A DNA stretch of 49,970 nt from Vitreoscilla sp. (GCA_018780145.1 JADMKA010000086.1:1-49970); one strand, 5' to 3'; counted from the first letter of the stretch, positions 26,718 through 35,160 are shown. Program-made: numbers and translations. Notes: generated from the sequence alone by a model not told the origin.

Positions 26718-26843
26718 TCAGTTGATGCAGAAGACGTTGGGCTTGATGCCGTCCAGGTCGCCGAAGCAGCCGTCGCAGAACTCGGTGGCGCGCGGCAGCT
26801 TGTTGGTGCCAAGCGTGACGTCGCCGATCATTTCGCGCCCCAT
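26718..26843 (-). pseudogene. Deletion remnant of a VOC/glyoxalase-like gene
   Basis: A 41-codon frame reads MIGDVTLGTNKLPRATEF after four residues and ends DLDGIKPNVFCIN. The first part is the start of a VOC (glyoxalase/bleomycin resistance-type) protein, normally VTLGTNDLPRAxxFYD. The last part is the usual VOC C-terminus, normally RDLDGNKLxxFC. About 90 central residues, including the metal-binding core, are missing, and the two ends are joined in frame. The piece cannot fold as a VOC domain. It lies between the isomerase gene and the diguanylate cyclase gene. Confidence 0.6.
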
Positions 26844-26858
26844 GGCGTCGGTAGTGGC

Positions 26859-26871
26859 CCTACAGTGTAGG
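26859..26871. promoter_or_regulatory. 13-base palindrome next to the GTG start of the haem-GGDEF gene
   Basis: CCTACA-G-TGTAGG is a perfect palindrome with six-base arms ending four bases before the start codon. It contains TACAGT, which could be a -10, although no good -35 is seen. A repressor site or a leader hairpin covering the start are both possible. Confidence 0.35.
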
Positions 26872-26875
26872 CACC

Positions 26876-28090
26876 GTGAACCTCAAGGCCCGCCTGAACC
26901 TTGCGCTGGGCGCCTGCGCGCTGATCGCGGTGCTGGCGGCCGCGCTGGTGATGCACCACCAGCTGCGCGAGCGCGCGCTGGCCGAGGTGCAGCGCGAGGC
27001 CGAGCTGCACATGGAAGCCGCCACCGCCTTGCGCAGCTACACCGGCGACCATGTCCGCCCACTGCTGAACACCGACCCGGCCCACTTCCAACAGGCCGCC
27101 GTGCCCTCCTTCGCGGCCACCACCGCGATGCGCCTGCTGCACGAACGCTACCCCGGCGTCAGCTACCGCGAGGTCGCGCTGAACCCAACCAACCCGGCCA
27201 ACCGCGCCACCGGCGTGCATGAAGAGATCGTGCGCACGCTGCGCGAAGGCCACGCCGACACGCTGCAGCGCTTCACCAGCGAGGGCGGCCGCGAGATGCT
27301 CTACGTGGCCAAGCCGCTGCACGTGGCCGAGGCGAACTGCCTGGCCTGCCACGGGCGCCCGCAGGACGCACCGCCCGCGATGCTCGCGGTCTACGGGGCC
27401 CAGGGCGGCTTCGGCTGGAAGATGGGCGAAACCGTCGGCGCGCAGGTCGTGGCCGTGCCGCTGACCCTGCCGCTGCAGCGCGCTGGCCAGGCTCTCGGCC
27501 AGTTCCTGGCGGTCGCCGTCGCGGTGGTGCTGGCGGTGTTCCTGGCGCTGAACGCGATGCTGCGCAAGGTGCTGCTGAACCCCATCGCCAGCCGCCAGGG
27601 CGAGCTGCAGCGCCAGGCGATGGAAGACGCCTTGACCGGCGCCATCAACAGGCGCGGCCTGCACGAGTTCGCCGAGGCCGCCCTCGGCCACGCCCGCGCC
27701 GAGGGCGGCGCGCTGTCGATCGTGCTGTTCGACATCGACCACTTCAAGCAGGTCAACGACCGCTTCGGCCACGCGGCGGGCGATGCCGTGCTGCGCGAGC
27801 TGGTCCGGCGCATCCACGCCCGCATCCGCGCCGACGACCTGCTGGGCCGCCTGGGCGGCGACGAGTTCGCCCTCGTGCTGCCGCAGGCCACGCTGCACCA
27901 GGCCCACCAAGTGGCCACGCAGCTGCACGCCACGCTGCAGGGCGAGCTGTATCCGCACGGCCAACCGGTGGGCTTCAGCATGGGCCTGGCCCAATGGGAC
28001 GGCCACGAAGATCTGGCCAGCCTGTTCGCCCGCGCCGACAAGGCCCTCTATGCCGCCAAGGAGGCCGGCCGCGGCCGCGTCAGCTCGTGA
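26876..28090 (+). CDS. Diguanylate cyclase with DUF3365 sensor carrying a c-type haem motif
   Basis: A 404-residue membrane sensor. Helix 1 is at about residues 9-26 (LALGACALIAVLAAALVM). A periplasmic DUF3365 (Tll0287-like) domain spans about 30-195, with CLACHGRP at 155-162. CxxCH is the covalent haem c attachment motif. Helix 2 is at about 205-228 (LGQFLAVAVAVVLAVFLALN). The GGDEF domain spans about 245-400: the active-site motif GGDEF is at 327-331, with the inhibitory RxxD (RADD) five residues before it. It should make c-di-GMP in response to redox state, oxygen or nitric oxide sensed by a haem. The GTG start at 26876 fits because the signal helix follows directly. Confidence 0.9.
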   Translation: MNLKARLNLALGACALIAVLAAALVMHHQLRERALAEVQREAELHMEAATALRSYTGDHVRPLLNTDPAHFQQAAVPSFAATTAMRLLHERYPGVSYREVALNPTNPANRATGVHEEIVRTLREGHADTLQRFTSEGGREMLYVAKPLHVAEANCLACHGRPQDAPPAMLAVYGAQGGFGWKMGETVGAQVVAVPLTLPLQRAGQALGQFLAVAVAVVLAVFLALNAMLRKVLLNPIASRQGELQRQAMEDALTGAINRRGLHEFAEAALGHARAEGGALSIVLFDIDHFKQVNDRFGHAAGDAVLRELVRRIHARIRADDLLGRLGGDEFALVLPQATLHQAHQVATQLHATLQGELYPHGQPVGFSMGLAQWDGHEDLASLFARADKALYAAKEAGRGRVSS

Positions 28091-28143
28091 GCGGCCAGCG
28101 CTCGGCAGCTCCGGAGCGGCCGAGCCGCCCCCGCGGGGGGGCT

Positions 28144-28163
28144 GTCGGTGGTACCCCACCGAC
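28144..28163. repeat. Hairpin between the GGDEF gene and metW
   Basis: GTCGGTGG-TACC-CCACCGAC is a perfect eight-pair hairpin in the 85-base convergent gap; a CCCCCGCGGGGGG palindrome lies just before it. No T tract follows. It could act as a weak bidirectional terminator or is one of the window's extragenic palindromes. Confidence 0.45.
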
Positions 28164-28175
28164 GGGGGTCGACAC

Positions 28176-28760
28176 TCAGCCGCGCTCGAATTTGAAGACG
28201 GCAACGCTCGCGCGCAGATTGGGCCAGAGGCGGATCACCTCGCCGGACTGCAGGCCGAAGCTGTCGATGACATCCAGGCCGTTCTTGCCGGCCAGCACCT
28301 CGAAGTCGGCGTAGGTGCCGACACGGATGTTCGGCGTGTCGTACCACTCGTAGGGCAGCGCCTTGGTCACCGGCATGCGGCCGCGCAACACCGCCAGCCG
28401 GTTGGGCCAATGGGCGAAGTTGGGGAAGCTGACGATGCCGATCCGCCCGACGCGTGCCGTCTCGCGCAACATCTTCTCGGTGTTGCGCAGGTGCTGCAGG
28501 GTCTCGAGCTGCAGCACGACATCGAAGCTGCGGTCGTCGAAGAGCTTCAACCCCTCTTCCAGGTTCAGCTGGATCACATCCACCCCGCGCCGCGCGCAGG
28601 CCAGCAGGTTGGCGTCGTCCAGTTCCACACCATAGCCGGTGCAGCCGCGCCGGTCGCGCAGATGGGCCAGCAACTCGCCGGTGCCGCAGCCCAGGTCCAG
28701 CACCCGCGATCCCTCGGGCACCAGCTCGGCAATGACCTCCATGTCCTTGCGCTCGCTCAT
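28176..28760 (-). CDS. metW: Methionine biosynthesis protein MetW
   Basis: A 194-residue methyltransferase-fold protein. The SAM-binding motif I is [20 protein letters not shown] (about residues 18-37), and the MetW-specific blocks [20 protein letters not shown] and [20 protein letters not shown] are present. The start overlaps the metX stop by four bases, the usual metXW arrangement. MetW is required with MetX for homoserine acylation in several proteobacteria. It is co-transcribed with metX and therefore also under the upstream SAM riboswitch. Confidence 0.95.
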   Translation of the reverse strand: MSERKDMEVIAELVPEGSRVLDLGCGTGELLAHLRDRRGCTGYGVELDDANLLACARRGVDVIQLNLEEGLKLFDDRSFDVVLQLETLQHLRNTEKMLRETARVGRIGIVSFPNFAHWPNRLAVLRGRMPVTKALPYEWYDTPNIRVGTYADFEVLAGKNGLDVIDSFGLQSGEVIRLWPNLRASVAVFKFERG

Positions 28761-29893
28761 GCCAGCTCCTCTGCGGCGATGCGCTCGAAGTAGGCCCGCA
28801 TCACACCGTGGTAGCGCGGGTCCTCCAGCAGGAAGGCGTCATGCCCGTGCGGCGCGTCGATCTCGGCGTAGCTCAGCCCGATCCGGTTGTCGACCAGGGC
28901 CTTGACGATCTCGCGCGAGCGCGCCGGCGAGAAGCGCCAGTCGGTGGTGAAGCTGACGATCAGGAACTTGTTGCCGCGCGCCGCCTTGAAGGCGGTGGTC
29001 AGGTCGTCGCCACAGGCGTGAGCCGGGTCGAAGTAGTCGAGCGCCCGGGTGATCAGCAGGTAGGTGTTGGCGTCGAAGTATTCGCTGAATTTGTCACCCT
29101 GGTAGCGCAGGTAGCTCTCGATCTGGAACTCGATGTCCTGGGTGGTGTAGCCCAGCTCGCTGTCGCGCAGCGCGCGGCCGAACTTGGCCTCCATCGAATC
29201 GTCGCTCAGGTAGGTGATGTGGCCGATCATGCGGGCCACCCGCAGGCCACGCTTGGGGATCACGCCATGCGCGTAGAAGTGGCCGCCATGGAAATCCGGG
29301 TCGGTGACGATGGCACGCCGCGCCACCTCGTTGAAGGCAATGTTCTGTGCCGACAGGTTGGGCGCCGTGGCCACGGCCATGCAGTGGCGCAGGCGCGCCG
29401 GGTAGCGCAGTGTCCAGGCCAGCGCCTGCATCCCGCCCAGGCTGCCGCCCAGCACCGCCGCCAGCTGCGTGATGCCCAGGCGCTGCACCAGCCGAGCCTG
29501 GGCATCGACCCAGTCTTCCACCGTGACCACCGGGAAATCCGCGCCGTAGGGCCGGCCGGTGCCGGGGTTCAGGTGCATGGGCCCGGTGGAGCCGAAGCAC
29601 GACCCCGGGTTGTTGACCCCGATCACGAAGAAGCGGTTGGTGTCCAGCGGCTTGCCGGGACCGACGAGGTTGTCCCACCATCCGATGCTGTTGGGCTGGT
29701 CGGCGTATTCGCCGGCCACATGGTGCGACGCGTTGAGGGCGTGGCAGACCAGCACCGCGTTGCTGCGGTCGGCGTTCAGCGTGCCGTAGGTCTCGTAGAC
29801 CAGCGTGTAGTCGGTGAGCCAGGCCCCGCTTTGCAGCGGCAAGGGCTCATTGAAACGCATGCTTTGCGGCGAAACGAAGCCGACCGAACCCAT
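28757..29893 (-). CDS. metX: Homoserine O-acyltransferase MetX
   Basis: A 378-residue alpha/beta hydrolase-fold acyltransferase that activates homoserine for methionine synthesis. Characteristic blocks: [21 protein letters not shown], with the nucleophile serine in [35 protein letters not shown] and the end [17 protein letters not shown], with the catalytic histidine, are also present. Whether the acyl donor is acetyl-CoA or succinyl-CoA cannot be read off; many betaproteobacterial MetX enzymes with MetW use succinyl-CoA. The start at 29893 is preferred over an in-frame start 14 codons earlier, because that one lies in the terminator hairpin of the riboswitch leader. Confidence 0.95.
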   Translation of the reverse strand: MGSVGFVSPQSMRFNEPLPLQSGAWLTDYTLVYETYGTLNADRSNAVLVCHALNASHHVAGEYADQPNSIGWWDNLVGPGKPLDTNRFFVIGVNNPGSCFGSTGPMHLNPGTGRPYGADFPVVTVEDWVDAQARLVQRLGITQLAAVLGGSLGGMQALAWTLRYPARLRHCMAVATAPNLSAQNIAFNEVARRAIVTDPDFHGGHFYAHGVIPKRGLRVARMIGHITYLSDDSMEAKFGRALRDSELGYTTQDIEFQIESYLRYQGDKFSEYFDANTYLLITRALDYFDPAHACGDDLTTAFKAARGNKFLIVSFTTDWRFSPARSREIVKALVDNRIGLSYAEIDAPHGHDAFLLEDPRYHGVMRAYFERIAAEELA

Positions 29894-29912
29894 CTGGTTT
29901 CCCTGCTCCAAC

Positions 29913-29950
29913 AAAAAACCCGGTGCCGCAGCCAAAGCGCGGACACCGGG
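29913..29950 (-). terminator. Intrinsic terminator in the metX leader
   Basis: On the minus strand CCCGGTG/CACCGGG and CCGC/GCGG form an 11-pair stem with one bulge and a nine-base loop (29919-29950), followed by six T residues (29918-29913). It lies 20 bases before the metX start and directly after the SAM-II aptamer. Minus-strand TGTCC (29945-29941), partly in its ascending arm, could instead pair with GGACA (29962-29958) at the aptamer end, a possible antiterminator. Confidence 0.85.
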
Positions 29951-29960
29951 AGTCGGATGT

Positions 29961-30012
29961 CCCTCTTTAGCTGCACTTGTAGAGCGCCCGCAATCAGGAA
30001 CAAATCGGCGCT
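29961..30012 (-). ncRNA. SAM-II riboswitch aptamer upstream of metXW
   Basis: The minus-strand sequence matches the SAM-II consensus: P1 arms AGCGCC and GGCGCT, the U-rich loop beginning GATTTG, the A-rich linker, and the conserved 3' part GCAGCTAAAGAGGG that forms the pseudoknot. SAM-II binds S-adenosylmethionine and shuts off methionine genes, often metX or metA. Here the conserved AAAGAGGG is about 70 bases from the start codon and is followed by a strong terminator. Control is therefore likely at transcription elongation instead of at the ribosome site. Confidence 0.9.
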
Positions 30013-30089
30013 GTGGGTGCGGAGTCTATCAGCAGGCCCGGGAGCTGTGCTGGAATGGCCGGGTTGCCACCCGACCCTTCAGGCCCCCC

Positions 30090-31151
30090 GTGAAACAGAG
30101 TCTGCTGCACTACGCCCAGTTGGCCGCCGTCGTCATCGTCGCGGTCGGCTGCTGGCAGGTTCTCCATCCCTTCATCCCGGCGCTGCTGTTCGCCGCCGTG
30201 GCCTGCTCGTCCAGCTGGCCGCTGCACCGGCGCATCCGCGCCGCACTGGGTGGCCGGCCGGCCCTGGCCGCGCTGGCGATGACGCTGCTGCTGGTCGTGC
30301 TGGTGATCGGCCCCTGCACCGCGCTGGCGCTGAGCCTGGCGGACGACGTGACCGCCCTGGTCGACACCATCAAGGGCCTGCTGGACCACGGCCCCTTCAT
30401 GCCGCCCGACTGGCTGAAGGACGTGCCCCTGGTCGGCGATCTGCTGCTGGCCTACTGGCAGCGCGTGGCCGCCAGCCGCGAGGAGGTGGCGGCGCTGGTC
30501 AAGAGCCTGATGGATCCGGCCCGCAGCCTGCTGCTGGGCACCGGCAAGGCCGTCGGCGCCGGGCTGATCCAGCTCACCTTCGCCGCCTTTGTCGCCTTCT
30601 TCTTCTACCGTGACGGCGAGGCCCTGGTCGGCGCGGCGCGGCGCGTGCTGGAAAAACTGGCCGGCCACCTGGGCGACGAGTTGCTGGCCACCATCGACAG
30701 CACGGTGACCGGCGTGGTGCATGGCATCTTCGGCACCGCGCTGGCCCAGGCGGCGGTGGCCATCGTCGGCTTCCTGATCGCCGGCGTGCCGGGTGCGCTG
30801 GCGCTGGGCGCGCTGACCTTCCTGTTCTCCATGGTGCCGGTCGGCCCGCCGCTGGTGTGGGGCGGCGCCGCGCTGTGGCTGGCCGCGCAGGGCGAGGTGG
30901 GCTGGGCTATCTTCATGGTCGTCTGGGGCCTGCTGGCGATCAGCAGCATCGACAACTTCATCAAGCCCTACCTGATCAGCCGAAGCAGCAGCCTGCCGCT
31001 GCTGCTGATCGTCTTCGGTGTGTTCGGCGGCATCGTCGCCTTCGGTTTCATCGGCATCTTCATCGGCCCGCCGATGCTGGCCGTCGGGTTGACGCTGGTG
31101 AAGCTGTGGAGCGAGCAGCCCGGGCTGATCGAGACCGACATCGGTCCATGA
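30090..31151 (+). CDS. AI-2E family transporter (PerM/YdiK-like)
   Basis: A 353-residue inner-membrane protein with about eight helices. Family traits: two N-terminal helices around LLHYAQLAAVVIVAVGCWQV, a central amphipathic region (about 90-150) with FMPPDWLKDVPLVGDLL, then FAAFVAFFFYRDGEALV. The C-terminal signature SSIDNFIKPYLISRSSSLPL and FGFIGIFIGPPMLAVGLTLV is typical. Members are linked to autoinducer-2 export, sodium/proton antiport or unknown permease roles; the name is not proof of function. The GTG start at 30090 precedes the first helix. It overlaps the next gene by four bases. Confidence 0.9.
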   Translation: MKQSLLHYAQLAAVVIVAVGCWQVLHPFIPALLFAAVACSSSWPLHRRIRAALGGRPALAALAMTLLLVVLVIGPCTALALSLADDVTALVDTIKGLLDHGPFMPPDWLKDVPLVGDLLLAYWQRVAASREEVAALVKSLMDPARSLLLGTGKAVGAGLIQLTFAAFVAFFFYRDGEALVGAARRVLEKLAGHLGDELLATIDSTVTGVVHGIFGTALAQAAVAIVGFLIAGVPGALALGALTFLFSMVPVGPPLVWGGAALWLAAQGEVGWAIFMVVWGLLAISSIDNFIKPYLISRSSSLPLLLIVFGVFGGIVAFGFIGIFIGPPMLAVGLTLVKLWSEQPGLIETDIGP

Positions 31152-32041
31152 CAACGCCCTCGACACCCCACCCGCCTTCCGCATGGGAACGGCTCTATCC
31201 CCTGCTGTTCGTCGCCCTGTGGAGCACCGGCTTCATCGGGGCCAAGTTCGGGTTGCCGGATGCCGAGCCGCTGACCTTTCTCGCCGTGCGCTACCTGGCG
31301 GTGCTGGTGCTGATGGGCGCCATCGCCTGGTGGACGGCGGCACCCTGGCCGCGCACCGCCATCGAGTGGGGGCACATCGGGGTGTCCGGCCTGCTGGTGC
31401 ATGCCGTGTACCTGGGTGGCGTGTTCACCGCCATCGGGCACGGCCTGCCGGCGGGCATCGCGGCCCTGGTGGTGGGTTTGCAGCCCGTGCTCACGGCCCT
31501 CGGCGCCGGGGCGCTGCTGGGAGAGCGGGTGCGACCCACCCAATGGCTGGGCCTGGCGATGGGCTTTGCCGGCGTCGGCCTGGTCGTCGCCCACAAGGTG
31601 GTGGCAGGCACCAGCGGCGCAGCGCTGACCACCATGCTGGTGCCGGCCGTGCTGGCGCTGCTGGGCATCACGGCGGGCACGCTGTACCAGAAGCGGTTCT
31701 GCCCGTCGTTCGACCTGCGCACCGGCTCGGTCGTCCAGTTCCTGCCCTGCCTGGCGGTCACCTTCGCGATCGCGTCCCAGACCGAGACGATGCAGATCCG
31801 CTGGACGGGCGCCTTCGTCTTCGCGCTCGGCTGGCTGGTGCTCGTGTTGTCGCTGGGCGCCGTGAGCCTGCTGAACGTGCTCATACGCCGCGGCAGCGCG
31901 GTCAACGTGGCCAGCCTGTTCTACCTCACCCCGCCCACCACGGCGCTGTTTGCCTGGGCGCTGTTTGGCGAGACGCTCACCGGGCTGGCCCTGATCGGGA
32001 TGGGGCTGGCAGTGCTCGGGGTGTGGCTGGCCAGGCGCTGA
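31148..32041 (+). CDS. EamA/DMT superfamily permease
   Basis: A 297-residue protein with ten predicted helices and two EamA repeats. The first repeat holds PLLFVALWSTGFIGAKFGLP and LPAGIAALVVGLQPVLTALG, ending in GERVRPTQWLGLAMGFAGVG. The second holds AVNVASLFYLTPPTTALFAW and ALFGETLTGLALIGMGLAVL. These pairs are the family hallmarks. Members export amino acids or metabolites such as threonine/homoserine. It overlaps the upstream AI-2E gene (ATGA) and is convergent with the lipoprotein gene that follows. Confidence 0.93.
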   Translation: MTTPSTPHPPSAWERLYPLLFVALWSTGFIGAKFGLPDAEPLTFLAVRYLAVLVLMGAIAWWTAAPWPRTAIEWGHIGVSGLLVHAVYLGGVFTAIGHGLPAGIAALVVGLQPVLTALGAGALLGERVRPTQWLGLAMGFAGVGLVVAHKVVAGTSGAALTTMLVPAVLALLGITAGTLYQKRFCPSFDLRTGSVVQFLPCLAVTFAIASQTETMQIRWTGAFVFALGWLVLVLSLGAVSLLNVLIRRGSAVNVASLFYLTPPTTALFAWALFGETLTGLALIGMGLAVLGVWLARR

Positions 32042-32077
32042 ACGGAAGGGCCACACCTCGGTACCGGCCAACCGCAC

Positions 32078-33121
32078 CTATGGAAAGTGATGATCCGCCG
32101 GGGCCGGGCGCTGCACGCCCGCATGGGCACGCAGCGGTGTGGCGGCCATCTCCTCACGGTCGGCGTCTCGATCGCGATCATGGATCGCCGCATTCGCCGC
32201 ATCGGCATAGATCTCCGGCTGATGAAAGACGCCGATCAGACCGCCGGGCAGTTTCACCACGGAGCCCACCACCTCGCCGACACCGAACATCTCGACGACC
32301 AGATCGCCACTCAGGGACAGAGAAACGATGTGCTCGCGGGCCCGTGCGCGCGCAGCTGGCAGATCGCCGCGGGCGTGGCGCTCGAGCAGTGCAGCGTCCA
32401 GCCCCATGTCGCCGAACACCACGCCGTGTGCGCCGTACTTCACGGCAAGGTAGTTGGCGATCTGCGAGCCCATCGAATAGCCCACCAGCTCGATCGACTT
32501 GATGGCCTGCTCACACAGCGCCTCGGTGTAGGCGTCGTCGGCGCGGGGGAACTGCCCGTTGCCGGTGCCGAACTTCGCCGCGAGCACGACACCCAGGTCG
32601 GTGAACACACCGCCCCAGCCGTCGCGCTCGGCAAACGGCCGGTCCATTCCCTTGAACAGGACCAGCGCATGGCCGCTGGCATCGTCGAGCAGCACGAGCC
32701 CGGACAGGCCGCTGTCGGGATGGTCGAATTGCTTGTGCTTGCGAAAGCGCATGCCCCCCACGTTCATGGCGGCCGATGAGTCGCCGCGGCGGCCGTAGAA
32801 CAGTTCGCTGTACAGCGCCGGAACCCTCAGCGGATCGACGGCGCTGCGCTGTTTGGCCAGCTCCGACGGGGTGGGGTCGTGGGCGCGGCAGGCGCTGTCG
32901 GCCGGCGCCGCTGCGCCCACCGGCCTGAGCATCGGCAAGGGGCTGGAGGCGACCGAACCCGCCGCAAAGCTGGGCGCGTCGGCCTCATGGCGCTGGATCG
33001 AGCGCTCGTTGGCGCACCCTGTCAACAAGACCAGCCAAGCAGCCGCGATCAGGCTGGTGCGCCGCCCAGGCCGAATGCGGGTCGGCACTCCGCGCAGGGT
33101 GGGATGGGGCAGCGCTGACAT
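32078..33121 (-). CDS. Predicted lipoprotein with lipase-like fold
   Basis: A 347-residue protein. The N-terminal membrane segment with lipobox is SLIAAAWLVLLTGCANE (cysteine near residue 36), so it should be lipidated. The body resembles lipase-type alpha/beta hydrolases of the DUF2974 kind: LFKGMDRPFAERDGWGGVF, then the nucleophile elbow VGYSMGSQIANYLAVKYGA. A histidine in LIGVFHQPEIY near the C-terminus could complete a triad. The start is uncertain: ATG 33121 is used, ATG 33157 is in frame, and neither has a good ribosome site. Function unknown; a surface or periplasmic esterase is plausible. Confidence 0.72.
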   Translation of the reverse strand: MSALPHPTLRGVPTRIRPGRRTSLIAAAWLVLLTGCANERSIQRHEADAPSFAAGSVASSPLPMLRPVGAAAPADSACRAHDPTPSELAKQRSAVDPLRVPALYSELFYGRRGDSSAAMNVGGMRFRKHKQFDHPDSGLSGLVLLDDASGHALVLFKGMDRPFAERDGWGGVFTDLGVVLAAKFGTGNGQFPRADDAYTEALCEQAIKSIELVGYSMGSQIANYLAVKYGAHGVVFGDMGLDAALLERHARGDLPAARARAREHIVSLSLSGDLVVEMFGVGEVVGSVVKLPGGLIGVFHQPEIYADAANAAIHDRDRDADREEMAATPLRAHAGVQRPAPADHHFP

Positions 33122-33234
33122 GATGCGATGGAAGGCGTCCTGGAGCAAGGCGAGCATGGATCAGAGCACACGATTGAGACACCACCATGGCGTCGACGTG
33201 CCGTGCTTCTGGTTCTGCCGCAGCAGACCGGCGC

Positions 33235-33265
33235 AAGAGCCCGGCGTCTCCGCGCCCGGGCTCTT
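33235..33265. repeat. Strong hairpin, possible terminator
   Basis: Arms AAGAGCCCGG and CCGGGCTCTT (ten pairs) lie between two minus-strand lipoprotein genes. The plus strand continues with only one extra T, and the minus strand ends in TCTTGCG, so it is a weak terminator candidate for the gene at 33314-33988. Confidence 0.45.
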
Positions 33266-33313
33266 TCCAGAGCCGAGGATACAAGGTGCAAGACCTGTCT
33301 CGACAGCCAGGCC

Positions 33314-33988
33314 TCAGTTCGACGCGAAGCAGTAAAGCCGGCCCGAACCTCCGGTACGAACCAGTGCCTCCTGGCTGCAACCCGCCGACTGGTGCGAGAA
33401 GTTCCAGGAGGTGGCCCAGTTCTCGGGCAGCGGCCCGATCCGGTCGTGGTGGCCGACGATGGCCGAGCCTTCGGTGCTGCTCGTCCAGGCCTTGCAGGTG
33501 GTGTCGGTCTGCGGCGCGAACGCGGTGCCGTCGGCGCGCGACCCGGTCAGCACGTCATGCTCGTTGGGGGTGTCGCCGCGGCCCTTGACGACGCCGCCCT
33601 TCTCGTCGAGCGCGGTGTCCTTGCTGATCAGGTTGCCGTTGTGCAGATGGGCCACGTCACGGGCGATCAGCGAGCCCTTGGCATTGAACCAGGGGCCGGC
33701 CCCGATGCGGTCACGCGCGTTGATGGAAGCCACCCCCGGCGCGGTGGCCGAGGGGAAGGTGCCGGGTACGCTGAGGTAGGCGCGCCAGGTCCTGCCGCCT
33801 GCACCCGCTGCCGTGGCCAGCTTCTGGCAATGGGCGTCGGCACCGGCCAGGCCGCCGAAATCGGCCCCCTTGCCGCTGCCCACGCTGGTGATGAAGAAGC
33901 TCATCGGGCCGGTGGCGGGCGGGGTGGCGCAGGCCGCGAGCAGGGTCGTTGTCGCAACGGCGAGGGCCAGGGAACGGGTCTTGCGCAT
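33314..33988 (-). CDS. Predicted lipoprotein with DUF1554-like (lectin-related) domain
   Basis: A 224-residue protein with an AAGGAG ribosome site seven bases before the ATG at 33988. The N-terminus is a lipoprotein signal (LALAVATTTLLAACATPPAT). The mature part has FFITSVGSGKGADFGGLAGA, then DAHCQKLATAAGAGGRTWRA and YLSVPGTF, then a spaced CKAW...CSQEA...LYCFAS pattern. This looks like the DUF1554/C-type-lectin-like fold found in secreted proteins. Cysteines probably form disulfides. No enzymatic motif. The outer membrane is the likely location; role unknown. Confidence 0.78.
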   Translation of the reverse strand: MRKTRSLALAVATTTLLAACATPPATGPMSFFITSVGSGKGADFGGLAGADAHCQKLATAAGAGGRTWRAYLSVPGTFPSATAPGVASINARDRIGAGPWFNAKGSLIARDVAHLHNGNLISKDTALDEKGGVVKGRGDTPNEHDVLTGSRADGTAFAPQTDTTCKAWTSSTEGSAIVGHHDRIGPLPENWATSWNFSHQSAGCSQEALVRTGGSGRLYCFASN

Positions 33989-34086
33989 CGGTGCACTCCT
34001 TGAGGTGGGGTTGAGGCAACGTAGGATTACGCGCCAGGCCTCGCCTTTCTTCCTCAGGGTGTTCCTGCATATTGCCGGCCGGCCAG

Positions 34087-34099
34087 CGACAAGTTGTCG
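34087..34099. promoter_or_regulatory. Palindrome upstream of the DUF1554-like lipoprotein gene
   Basis: CGACAA-G-TTGTCG is a perfect palindrome with six-base arms about 100 bases before the start codon at 33988. It could be an operator. The rest of the 211-base gap (33989-34199) holds no gene that I can support. Confidence 0.3.
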
Positions 34100-34131
34100 T
34101 GCGGTCGATCGGCCCCGCTCCCAAGGAAACG

Positions 34132-34196
34132 ACGGGCCGCTCCCGAGTTTCCTTGACCCCCTCGGGGGGCCTGACGCGTAGCGGCAGGTCTGGGGG
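34132..34196 (+). repeat. 65-base extragenic repeat, intergenic copy
   Basis: This GC-rich element contains a GACCCCCT-C-GGGGGG palindrome and ends GTCTGGGGG just after the TauD-like gene. Its other copy in this window lies inverted inside mmsA at 23126-23190. This type of element is common between genes of Burkholderiales. Confidence 0.65.
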
Positions 34197-34199
34197 CGC

Positions 34200-35111
34200 T
34201 CAGTAGGTGGCGTCGCCGACGATGCCGGCACGCTCCATCTTGCGATCGCACGGCGGGTAGTCCATCACCGCGTAGTGCTGGGTGGAGCGGTTGTCCCAGA
34301 AGGCCATGCTGTTCTTCCTCCAGCGCCAGCGCACCTGGAACTCGGGGACATAGGCCTGGCTGATCAGGTAGCCCAGCAGCTGGGCGGCACCGGGATTGGC
34401 GTCCTGCCCGAAACGCACGTTCTCGGGCGTATGGAAGTTGGTGAAGTGGGTGGTGAAGGCGTTGACGAACAGCACCTTCTCACCCGTCTCCGGGTGGGTG
34501 CGCACCACGGGGTGCTCGGCGTCCGGGTACTGGGCATGCAGGGCCAGGCGCTTCTCGATCGGCATGGCGGCGCCGAAACTGGCCTCGATGCTGTGGCGCG
34601 CCCGCAGGCCGGCGATCCTGGCCTTGATGTCCTCCGGCAGGCGGGCATGGGCCTCGACCATGTTGGCCCACATGGTGTCGCCGCCGACCGGTGGGCACTC
34701 GACGCAACGCAGCACACACCCGAACGGCGGCTTCTCGCGCCAGGTGGCGTCGGTGTGCCAGGCGTTCTCGTACCGGTCGTTGGGCGAGTTCGCGGATTTG
34801 TAGATGCGCACCAGGCCCGGGTGGTCGGGGTCGCTGCCGGCCACCGGGTGGTCCTCCAGCTCTCCGAAGCGGCGGGCAAAGGCCACGTGCTGGGTGCGGG
34901 TGATGTCCTGGTCGCGGAAGAAGAGCACCCGGTGCCGCAACAGCAGCGCGCGGATCTCGGCCAGCAGGGCCTCATCCTCCGACGCCACCCCCAGGTCCAC
35001 ATTGGAGAGCTCGGCGCCGATGGTGCAGGTGAGCGGCTCCACGTGGATCGAGTTCTTCAGGGCGCCGGCGCGCACCACGGCCGGTGCGCTGAGGTGGGTG
35101 GTGAACGTCAT
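34200..35111 (-). CDS. TauD/TfdA family alpha-ketoglutarate-dependent dioxygenase
   Basis: A 303-residue Fe(II)/2-oxoglutarate dioxygenase. The iron ligands are His and Asp in ENAWHTDATWREKPPFG and the distal His in RSTQHYAVMDY; the 2-oxoglutarate-binding arginine is in DRKMERAGIVGD. N-terminal blocks include AELSNVDLGV and HRVLFFRDQDITRTQHVAFA. The family hydroxylates taurine and other sulfonates, sulfate esters, 2,4-D-type ethers or carboxylates, so the substrate is open. The start at 35111 has AGGAGA upstream. Divergent from an AraC regulator, with tandem AraC-like sites 50-104 bases upstream. Confidence 0.92.
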   Translation of the reverse strand: MTFTTHLSAPAVVRAGALKNSIHVEPLTCTIGAELSNVDLGVASEDEALLAEIRALLLRHRVLFFRDQDITRTQHVAFARRFGELEDHPVAGSDPDHPGLVRIYKSANSPNDRYENAWHTDATWREKPPFGCVLRCVECPPVGGDTMWANMVEAHARLPEDIKARIAGLRARHSIEASFGAAMPIEKRLALHAQYPDAEHPVVRTHPETGEKVLFVNAFTTHFTNFHTPENVRFGQDANPGAAQLLGYLISQAYVPEFQVRWRWRKNSMAFWDNRSTQHYAVMDYPPCDRKMERAGIVGDATY

Positions 35112-35160
35112 GGCGTGGTCTCCTGGTTTGGGGCTTTGTGCCGGTTGCCAGTGTCGGAAA

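Noticed and set aside
29961-30012. SAM-I or SAH riboswitch as the metX leader element
   Set aside because: The length of about 52 bases, the GCAGCTAAAGAGGG end and the single P1 stem with pseudoknot layout fit SAM-II; the four-way junction of SAM-I is absent.
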